NCBI GenBank assembly: GCA_964557545.1
Contig: CAZLAK010000048.1
Location: forward strand, 1-11,523
Length of the DNA: 11,523 bases
Direction of reading: 5' to 3'
DNA from: CAZLAK01 sp964557545
GTDB lineage: Bacteria; Bacillota; Desulfotomaculia; Desulfotomaculales; Pelotomaculaceae
A program made the position numbers and the translations under genes. Positions 6,376 to 11,523 of the stretch are shown piece after piece; position 1 is the first letter of the stretch, and every line of letters begins with the position of its first letter. Under the pieces are notes generated by a model. It made no database searches, was not told the origin of the DNA, and was given only the letters and a program-made list of their open reading frames with translations.

Positions 6376-6978
6376 ATGTCAGTTGCTAAAAATCTGCAAA
6401 CATTATTAAATATAGAAAGGCTTAAGATACACGTCGACGACCCGCTGGCGGAATCTAAAATGGCGTGGGACCTTATGTCCCGCCTGCATAAAAACTGTAC
6501 GCCCAAAGATAGGACAAAGGTTCTTCTCTGTATAGGAACTGACCGCTCTACGGGCGACTGTCTCGGACCTTTAGTCGGAACCAAGGTTATTTCAACAGGC
6601 CAAAATTATTTTCATATTTTTGGGACACTGGAAGAACCAGTTCACGCCGGCAACTTAAAAGAAAAAATAGAACAAATAAAAAATCTCTACGAAGACCCTT
6701 TTATAATAGCCGTTGATGCCAGCTTAGGCCGGCTGGAGAATGTGGGCTTTATAAATATTGGCGACGGCAGTATAATGCCCGGGGCGGGTGTAAATAAAGA
6801 ACTGCCTCCAGTAGGCGACCTCCACATAACCGGCGTCGTTAACGTCGGCGGATTTCTTGAGTTTTTGGTTCTGCAGAATACCCGCTTAAACATTGTTATG
6901 CGCATGGCTGAAGTAATTGCCAATGGATTAGCGAGGACGGCGAGCGAATTGTCAAATAGATTACCCGGAGTCAAATGA
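6376..6978 (+). CDS. yyaC: spore protease YyaC (DUF1256, GPR-related)
   Basis: A 200-residue protein of the YyaC/DUF1256 family, which is structurally related to the germination protease GPR and found in endospore formers. Key regions are VLLCIGTDRSTGDCLGPLVG (49-68), the family hallmark with Asp56 and Asp61, then FIIAVDASLG (109-118, Asp114) and the GPVGD-like PPVGDLHITGVVNVGGF (144-160). GPR has aspartates in equivalent motifs, but peptidase activity of YyaC itself is not something I can claim from sequence. ATG at 6376 is preceded by GGAGGG ten bases upstream. It is monocistronic: a candidate sigma-F promoter stands in front and a hairpin terminator overlaps the stop codon. It runs opposite to the parAB block and the probable direction of replication. 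Confidence 0.95.
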   Translation: MSVAKNLQTLLNIERLKIHVDDPLAESKMAWDLMSRLHKNCTPKDRTKVLLCIGTDRSTGDCLGPLVGTKVISTGQNYFHIFGTLEEPVHAGNLKEKIEQIKNLYEDPFIIAVDASLGRLENVGFINIGDGSIMPGAGVNKELPPVGDLHITGVVNVGGFLEFLVLQNTRLNIVMRMAEVIANGLARTASELSNRLPGVK

Positions 6979-6999
6979 CGCCGGGTTTATATTTTGTAT
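6963..6999 (+). terminator. Rho-independent terminator of yyaC
   Basis: ACCCGGAGTC (6963-6972) pairs with GACGCCGGGT (6977-6986) around an AAAT loop, with one A/G mismatch. TTTATATTTTGT follows. The stem spans the last codons and stop of yyaC, so the terminator and coding region overlap. Confidence 0.7.
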
Positions 7000-7058
7000 T
7001 CAATTATCTTTATGTAAAGCTCAATTACCCGCAAGATTGCCATTAAAAACTAAGACTA

Positions 7059-7087
7059 TTGTCCGCCTGTGCCAAAAACTTTATACT
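7059..7087 (+). promoter_or_regulatory. Sigma-A-type promoter of the LarC-like gene
   Basis: TTGTCC (7059-7064) and TATACT (7082-7087) are separated by exactly 17 bases, matching the consensus at 4/6 and 5/6 positions. Transcription would begin near 7094, giving a leader of about 60 bases before the ATG at 7154. The rest of the gap between yyaC and this gene (6987-7153) shows no other clear structure. Confidence 0.62.
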
Positions 7088-7153
7088 TGTCAAAAGAGGG
7101 AAGAATAAATTAAATAATTGATGATAAAGAAGAGAGAGAAACGGGAGATAGAA

Positions 7154-8293
7154 ATGAAAATAATTTATGTTAACTGCTCTTTTGGTGTAAGTGCCCAAGG
7201 ACTTATTGCTGCGCTTGCCGACATAGACGGCTGCCGGCATGCCATAGAGAAAGCTGTGCGCCATTACACTGCGGGATCAGTTCATATAGAATACAAGAGG
7301 GCAGACATTTGTGGAGTAAAAGCAACTGCAGCAACTTTAAAGGTGAGCAGCAAAACAAGAGAAGAAGCTGGACTTATCCTGGCGGAAAGCGCTCAAAAAT
7401 GGGAGGTGCGGGGAGGCATATGGTCTAAGGCTGCTTTGGCCGCAAAAAAGTTTAAAAATATAGCCGATGACCAAAATCGCTTTTCGAGCGGCAGCGAACT
7501 TTTGTATTTTACAGGCACCTCAGCTGGTTTTTTTGCCGCACTTGATGCCCTGGGAGTTAGTGAAATTTATGCAACGCCAATACCTATTAGCAAAAATAAA
7601 ATGAACGCCGCGGAAGAGTCTCTTTTTTTAAACTGCTGCTTAGGCGCTGCAGTTGAGATTAAAACAGACAAAACGCACATCGAAGCTGCAGGTGCCGCCC
7701 TGCTGGCAGCGGCAGCTGATTTTTCGGCCATACCGCCATTTTCTGTAGAAATAGCCGGCTGCGGGGCACTAACGGAGGAGGAAAACAGCGGCCTTTTAAT
7801 GGCCGTCCTGGGAAAAAAGTTAGCTCCTGAGGAAAAAGAAGAAGTTTATGTGATTGAAACTTCCATTGACGATATGAACCCGGAATTTTTCCCGTATGCC
7901 GCTGAAGAGATTTTTAAGGCCGGTGCGCTGGACGTTTTCTTAACTCCAATTTACATGAAAAAGGGCAGGCCCGGGGTGCTTCTTACCGTCTTGTGCAGAG
8001 AAAAACAAAAGAACGAAGTAATCAAAAGCATTTTTAGCCAAACCACAACGCTGGGAGTGCGCATAACGCGGCAGGAAAGGCATGTATTGCAGCGCAAATG
8101 GCTGGAAGTCGAAACACCGTACGGTAAAATACGCGTAAAACTAGGGTACTTAAAAGAAGGCGAACCAATCATACAGGCATCTCCCGAATACGAAGACTGC
8201 AGGAGGGCAGCTCTGCAATACGGGGTGCCGGTAAGGGAAGTTTACAGAGAGGCTTTAGTTTGCGCAAAACAGCTGATGGATGCAGATACCTAA
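7154..8293 (+). CDS. LarC-like protein (DUF111) with degenerate N-terminal domain
   Basis: LarC is the nickel chelatase/insertase that completes the nickel-pincer cofactor of lactate racemase-type enzymes. The C-terminal half of this 379-residue protein is strongly LarC-like: VIETSIDDMNPEFF (233-246), LDVFLTPIYMKKGRPG (259-274), TTTLGVR (298-303 region) and SPEYEDCRRAA (343-353). The N-terminal half aligns but has lost the usual motifs. The FDC-x-SGISGDM start reads YVNCSFGVSAQG, with Asn7 and Gln15 for the two Asp. The HFHEVGA-x-DSI motif is absent around 118-128, and the TPTGAA motif reads IEAAGAA (176-182). The frame is uninterrupted, so it is not an obvious pseudogene. ATG at 7154 (GGGAG upstream) is preferred over in-frame ATG 7121 or TTG 7118. 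No larB or larE is seen nearby. It converges on the DUF554 gene 12 bases away. Confidence 0.85.
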   Translation: MKIIYVNCSFGVSAQGLIAALADIDGCRHAIEKAVRHYTAGSVHIEYKRADICGVKATAATLKVSSKTREEAGLILAESAQKWEVRGGIWSKAALAAKKFKNIADDQNRFSSGSELLYFTGTSAGFFAALDALGVSEIYATPIPISKNKMNAAEESLFLNCCLGAAVEIKTDKTHIEAAGAALLAAAADFSAIPPFSVEIAGCGALTEEENSGLLMAVLGKKLAPEEKEEVYVIETSIDDMNPEFFPYAAEEIFKAGALDVFLTPIYMKKGRPGVLLTVLCREKQKNEVIKSIFSQTTTLGVRITRQERHVLQRKWLEVETPYGKIRVKLGYLKEGEPIIQASPEYEDCRRAALQYGVPVREVYREALVCAKQLMDADT

Positions 8294-8305
8294 CAAGGTT
8301 AATAC

Positions 8306-8998
8306 TTAAACCGGCAAAATACGCGGCAAAAAAGCAGCTAAAGGTACGGCGAGAAAAATTGACGGGAGCAAGTTGCCAACTCTTATACGGGTGATTCCCA
8401 GAAGATTAAGGCCAATAGCTACAATTAAAAGGCCGCCGGTTGCCGTCATTTCAGTTACGAGCGCAGGAAGCAGTACACTCTTAAGTGAGCCGGCTAAAAG
8501 AGTGATGGTTCCCTGGTAAATAAGAACCGGTATGGCCGAAAAAACAACTCCTACCCCCATGGTTGAGGAAAAAATCGCCGCCGAAATCCCGTCCAGTATT
8601 GCCTTGGCAAAAAGAAGGCGCGGGTTTCCGTTGAGGCCGTCTTCTATAGAGCCCATGATGGACATGGCGCCCACGCAGTAAATCAGGCTGGTTGAAACAA
8701 ATGCCTTGCCGGCTTCACCAGAGAAATCTCCCGCTCTGGCTTCAACCCACCTGCCAATCCTGTCCAGCATATCTTCAATATTAAGAAACTCACCGGTAAG
8801 ACCGCCTAAGACCAGGCTAATTATTACCACAAGCAATTGATTGGTCTTTAAGGACATACTCATGCCGATGAGAAGAACAGAAAGACCAATACCCTGCATG
8901 ACAGTATTTTTGACTTGCTCGGGAAGGCTTTTCCGTGCCAAAAGGCCGGCGCCGGCGCCGGCTACAATAGCCAGGACATTAACCGTTGTGCCTAACAT
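8306..8998 (-). CDS. DUF554 family membrane protein (YqgA/YdfK type)
   Basis: A 230-residue membrane protein of the DUF554 family, function not established. It begins MLGTTVNVLAIVAGAGAGLL, the usual family opening, and carries KNTVMQGIGLSVLLIGMSM (30-48), YCVGAMSIMGSIEDGL (107-122) and DGISAAIFSSTMGVG (136-150), all typical. Six or seven membrane segments are visible. ATG at 8998 with GGTGG eight bases upstream is preferred. The frame stays open to a GTG at 9040, which would add 14 residues and place the start beyond the parS site, inside parB; homology favours the short form. It follows parB by 22 bases without a terminator and is probably the last gene of the rsmG-parAB transcript. It ends 12 bases from the convergent LarC-like gene. 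The AGAGAG run at 13-18 comes from a GCCGGC triplication in the DNA. Confidence 0.9.
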   Translation of the reverse strand: MLGTTVNVLAIVAGAGAGLLARKSLPEQVKNTVMQGIGLSVLLIGMSMSLKTNQLLVVIISLVLGGLTGEFLNIEDMLDRIGRWVEARAGDFSGEAGKAFVSTSLIYCVGAMSIMGSIEDGLNGNPRLLFAKAILDGISAAIFSSTMGVGVVFSAIPVLIYQGTITLLAGSLKSVLLPALVTEMTATGGLLIVAIGLNLLGITRIRVGNLLPSIFLAVPLAAFLPRILPV

Positions 8999-9016
8999 CT
9001 TTAAAGCCACCAAAAA

Positions 9017-9032
9017 TGTTTCACGTGAAACA
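9017..9032. other. parS: parS centromere site, overlapping the parB stop codon
   Basis: TGTTTCACGTGAAACA is a perfect 16-bp palindrome matching the parS consensus of Bacillus and relatives (TGTTNCACGTGAAACA). It is the ParB nucleation site from which CTP-loaded ParB clamps spread. Read on the minus strand it supplies the last three ParB codons and the stop (TGT TTC ACG TGA), so the centromere and the coding end of its own binding protein are the same bases. I saw no second copy in the window. Confidence 0.97.
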
Positions 9033-9911
9033 AATTTCACTCTTGCCCGTTAATAACGCAATTACCCTAAATAACTCTTCGCGGTCTTCAAAACTTATTT
9101 CCAGCTTTCCCTTGCCGCCGGAATCTATTTTTACCTTTGCTTTTAAACCTAGCTTCTGCGTTATAAAATCTTCAATTTTGGCCGTTTCCCCGCCGTCTTT
9201 TTTATCCTGTGCCGGATTTTTTTCTTTGTTCTCTTTTTCCTTTTCTTCTAGTTCTCTTGCTATCTTTTCTACCTGGCGTACATTAAGCCCCTGTTTGATT
9301 ACCCGTTCGGCGACTTTCAGCTGCCTCTTTTTATCTCCTATGGACAAAAGCGCCCTGGCGTGTCCTGCAGTCAGGCTGCCGCTTTCCAGCATCTCTTTAA
9401 TCTCTTCCGGCAGTTCTAAAAGTCTCACCATATTGGCCACAAAAGGCCTGCTTTTGCCGACCCTTTTAGAAACCTCCTCCTGGGTTAAGCCAAACTCCTC
9501 CATCAAGCGCCTGTAAGCCTGCGCCTCTTCCAGCGGGTTTAAATCTTCACGCTGTATATTTTCTATTAGCGACACAGCCGTCGCCTCGTCGTCCTTATAA
9601 TCTCTGACAATGGCCGGTATCTTTTCCAGGCCGATCTTTTGGCATGCCCGCCATCGCCTTTCACCGGCAATCAGTTCGTAACCGCCTCCAGCCGCGGGTC
9701 TTACCACCACCGGCTGTATTATACCGTGGTTTTTGATGGAAGCAACTAATTCCTCCAGCTTTTCCTCATCAAATATTTTTCTTGCCTGTCCACGGGAAGG
9801 TTTTATATCTCTGACCGTAATCTCTCTAAGACTGGCGCCGTCGCTCTTTTCTAGCACGCCTGCCGGGATAAGCGCCTCCAAGCCCCGGCCGAGACCCCTC
9901 TTTTTACTCAA
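9021..9911 (-). CDS. parB: chromosome partitioning protein ParB (Spo0J)
   Basis: ParB is a CTP-dependent DNA clamp that loads at parS, spreads along the origin region, and stimulates the ParA ATPase and recruits SMC. The 296 residues start MSKKRGLGRGLEALIP, the ParA-interacting peptide. The CTP-binding domain has GERRWRA (83-89) and ENIQREDLNP (117-126). A helix-turn-helix lies at about 142-165 (LTQEEVSKRVGKSRPFVANM). A charged linker (220-245, rich in Lys and Glu) leads to the C-terminal dimerisation domain, which ends LLTGKSEICFT. TTG at 9911 overlaps the parA stop by 8 bases and has AAGGAAGTGAT upstream, so translation is coupled to parA. The final codons and stop lie inside parS. Confidence 0.98.
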   Translation of the reverse strand: MSKKRGLGRGLEALIPAGVLEKSDGASLREITVRDIKPSRGQARKIFDEEKLEELVASIKNHGIIQPVVVRPAAGGGYELIAGERRWRACQKIGLEKIPAIVRDYKDDEATAVSLIENIQREDLNPLEEAQAYRRLMEEFGLTQEEVSKRVGKSRPFVANMVRLLELPEEIKEMLESGSLTAGHARALLSIGDKKRQLKVAERVIKQGLNVRQVEKIARELEEKEKENKEKNPAQDKKDGGETAKIEDFITQKLGLKAKVKIDSGGKGKLEISFEDREELFRVIALLTGKSEICFT

Positions 9912-10665
9912 TGCCCATCACTTCCTTGGCAAGTTCGCAGTACACTTCAGAGCCCCGCGAGCGCCGGTCATAGACCATTACCGGCTTGCCGTGGCTCGGC
10001 GCCTCACTGAGCCGCACGTTTCTGGGAACAATAGAGCGGAAGACTTTATCTTTAAAAAATTTCTTTACCTCCTCTACCACCTGAATGGCGAGGTTTGTCC
10101 TCCCGTCAAACATAGTCAGCAAAACCCCTTCGATCTCCAGTTTACTGTTCAGCCGCTCGCGGACCATGCGAATAGTATTCATCAACTGGCCCAGACCTTC
10201 CAGCGCGTAGTACTCGCACTGGATAGGGATGAGAAGCGAGTCGGCAGCTGTCAGGGCATTAATCGTCAATAAGCCGAGTGAGGGAGGGCAGTCGATAAAT
10301 ATAAAATCGTAATCATCTCTTACGGAAGAGAGTGCTTTCTGCAAAAGTTTTTCCCGCTCGCTTACTCCTACCAGTTCAATTTCCGCTCCGGCCAGCTCAA
10401 TGGTAGCCGGCACCAAATCCAGCCCCTCTACCGCACATTTTACTACCACACTCCTAAGCTCTGCACCGTTTATTAATACATCGTAAATACAGCTCCTGAT
10501 GCCGTTTTTATCCACGCCAACCCCCGTGGTGGCATTGCCCTGCGGGTCAATATCCACTAAAAGGACGCGCCTGCCCATTATCGCTATCCAGGCGCTTAAG
10601 TTGACCGCCGTCGTTGTCTTGGCTACACCGCCCTTTTGATTAGCAATGGCTATAACTTTCCCCAC
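9904..10665 (-). CDS. parA: chromosome partitioning ATPase ParA (Soj)
   Basis: ParA/Soj is a deviant-Walker ATPase that dimerises on DNA, works with ParB to separate origins and, in Bacillus, also regulates DnaA. The 253 residues align along the whole length with Soj: NQKGGVAKTTTAVNLSA (9-25), LLVDIDPQGNAT (35-46, Asp40), IDCPPSLGLLTINALTAAD (124-142) and PRNVRLSEAPSHGKP (214-228). The Walker A carries Ala15 where Bacillus Soj has Gly; the signature lysines 11 and 16 are kept, so ATP binding should survive. GTG at 10665 has AGGAG nine bases upstream. It follows rsmG by 38 bases without a visible promoter or terminator and overlaps parB by 8 bases. I saw no noc gene between rsmG and parA, unlike in Bacillus. 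Confidence 0.98.
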   Translation of the reverse strand: MGKVIAIANQKGGVAKTTTAVNLSAWIAIMGRRVLLVDIDPQGNATTGVGVDKNGIRSCIYDVLINGAELRSVVVKCAVEGLDLVPATIELAGAEIELVGVSEREKLLQKALSSVRDDYDFIFIDCPPSLGLLTINALTAADSLLIPIQCEYYALEGLGQLMNTIRMVRERLNSKLEIEGVLLTMFDGRTNLAIQVVEEVKKFFKDKVFRSIVPRNVRLSEAPSHGKPVMVYDRRSRGSEVYCELAKEVMGIE

Positions 10666-10703
10666 AGTCCCCCGCTCCTAATAACTGCCTTGACACTTTT
10701 TAT

Positions 10704-11450
10704 TCAACAGGGGACTCTCACTTCCTCCTTATAAAGCGGCCTCTTTTTGGGTATTCCTGCCCGCCGCGGGTATTTTGCGGGCGTGCTCTCTATTTTTTTT
10801 ACCGCGATAATTTTTCTCTCCTCACCCAGCACCGGCAGCACGTACTCCTCTACAAATTCCAGGCGGCCACCTAGAATTTTTATGGCCCCCAGTGCCCGCT
10901 TAACTTCTTCATTTACACCCGGACCTTTAAGAGCTAAAAAATAACCGCCTATCCTGACAAACGGCAGGCAAAGCTCAGCTAGCACCGCCATCTCTGCCAC
11001 TGCCCTGGCCAGCGCCACATCGTATTTTTCCCTGTGTTCTCCGTCAATACCCAATTCTTCTGCCCGCCCGCTTAAAACAAAAATATTACACAAACCTAAT
11101 TCTTTTATTAAAAAGCGCAAAAAACGCGCCTTTTTCTCTTGCGCTTCCAGCAGGTACACGTTTGTGTCCGGGCGGACAATTTTTAACGGCACGCCGGGGA
11201 AGCCGGCGCCCGACCCCACATCAATCACTTTACACCCGCTAAAAAAGCATCCTGCCCTAATGCAGGAAATGGAATCGATAAAGTGCTTTACTGCCACCTC
11301 TTTTTCGTCCACAATGGATGTTAAATTCATCTTTTGCCCTTCCCGGCGCAAAATAAGGCTGTATTCTTCAAAGAGTTTTATTTCTTTTACGCTTAAATCC
11401 AGGCCCAAAAAATCTTTTGCCCCTGCCAGTACCTCGGCCACTGTGCCCAA
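10704..11450 (-). CDS. rsmG: 16S rRNA (guanine-N7) methyltransferase RsmG (GidB)
   Basis: RsmG methylates N7 of the guanine at position 527 (E. coli numbering) of 16S rRNA using SAM; loss gives low-level streptomycin resistance in several species. The 248-residue protein has MNLTSI (41-46), HFIDSI (56-61), the SAM-binding VIDVGSGAGFPGVPLKI (75-91), LLEAQEKKARFL (100-111), ALARAVAEM (147-155) and the C-terminal YPRRAGIPKKRPL (227-239), all standard. TTG at 11450 is supported by AGGGGAAGG just upstream, within the last codons of mnmG, and lies 2 bases after the mnmG stop, so it is probably translationally coupled. The C-terminal tail YKEEVRVPC is a little longer than usual. Confidence 0.98.
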   Translation of the reverse strand: MGTVAEVLAGAKDFLGLDLSVKEIKLFEEYSLILRREGQKMNLTSIVDEKEVAVKHFIDSISCIRAGCFFSGCKVIDVGSGAGFPGVPLKIVRPDTNVYLLEAQEKKARFLRFLIKELGLCNIFVLSGRAEELGIDGEHREKYDVALARAVAEMAVLAELCLPFVRIGGYFLALKGPGVNEEVKRALGAIKILGGRLEFVEEYVLPVLGEERKIIAVKKIESTPAKYPRRAGIPKKRPLYKEEVRVPC

Positions 11451-11452
11451 AC

Positions 11453-11523
11453 CTACCTTCCCCTTTCCCGCTTTTGCATCTCCAGGTATATCAAAAGCAC
11501 AGAAATGTCGGCCGGCGTCACGC
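11453..11523 (-). CDS. mnmG: 3' end of tRNA uridine-5-carboxymethylaminomethyl synthase MnmG (GidA)
   Basis: Only the last 22 codons are in the window. They read VTPADISVLLIYLEMQKRER and end in two more residues and TAG. This is the well-known C-terminal segment of MnmG (GVTPADISVLLVYLE type), which binds MnmE and modifies the wobble uridine of certain tRNAs. The call also fits the universal mnmG-rsmG-parA order. The remainder of the gene, and oriC farther on, lie past the right edge. Confidence 0.9.
   Translation of the reverse strand, partial: VTPADISVLLIYLEMQKRERGR

Noticed and set aside
8945..8962. GCCGGC repeated three times in tandem, able to form a strong hairpin.
   Set aside because: It encodes the Gly/Ala run of the first membrane helix of the DUF554 protein, where such runs are common; no evidence of a separate role.
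10508..10516. TTATCCACG, one mismatch from a DnaA box.
   Set aside because: A single copy inside the parA coding sequence with no cluster around it; oriC should lie beyond mnmG, outside the window.
1..11523. Search by eye for CRISPR repeats, tRNA genes, insertion-sequence ends and integrase genes.
   Set aside because: No regularly spaced repeats, cloverleaf-like segments, terminal inverted repeats or transposase motifs were seen.

Overview
The window looks like the origin-proximal 'left arm' of the chromosome of an endospore-forming Firmicute, most likely a clostridial lineage of the Peptococcaceae/Moorella/Desulfotomaculum kind. The reasons are gene order and content: mnmG-rsmG-parA(soj)-parB(spo0J), a perfect parS site, yyaC (spore protease relative), a DUF951 gene (YyzM), and rpsF-ssb-rpsR followed by a MazG-like gene and a yybS-type DUF2232 gene. 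This is close to the order known left of oriC in Bacillus. oriC itself should lie beyond the right edge, past mnmG. Strong AGGAGG-type Shine-Dalgarno sequences and frequent TTG starts also fit Firmicutes. I see no mobile element, CRISPR array, tRNA or rRNA.

Layout, right to left, in the direction of most transcription (minus strand): the end of mnmG (11453-11523), rsmG, parA, parB and a DUF554 membrane protein form one tightly packed block. Spacings are 2, 38, -8 and 22 nt. The parS palindrome (9017-9032) lies on the stop codon of parB. Next come two plus-strand genes, a LarC-like gene (7154-8293) with its own sigma-A-type promoter, and yyaC (6376-6978) with a candidate forespore sigma-F promoter and a terminator. 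A YkvI-family membrane protein (5194-6267) diverges from yyaC. A second minus-strand block is cvpA, an M18 aminopeptidase and DUF951 (2734-5069). It converges on a stand-alone carbohydrate-binding module gene (2414-2737), with overlapping stop codons. Divergent from that gene is the rpsF-ssb-rpsR operon (1233-2228), which has a good sigma-A promoter, a leader RNA resembling the S6:S18 autoregulatory motif and a strong terminator. Beyond it lie the MazG-like gene and the partial DUF2232 gene running off the left edge. No gene-free gap exceeds about 175 bases.

How the genes work together: mnmG and rsmG modify tRNA and 16S rRNA. ParA, ParB and parS organise and segregate the origin region. YyaC and perhaps YybS/MazG-like belong to the sporulation-associated set. 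S6, SSB and S18 serve translation and replication. The observations most worth a second look are the LarC homologue whose N-terminal half has lost its signature motifs while the C-terminal half is intact, the parS site that doubles as the parB stop codon, the rpsF leader structure that encloses the ribosome binding site, and the sigma-F-like promoter of yyaC. Most of the window is a conserved housekeeping region. I do not see a wholly new multi-gene system in it.
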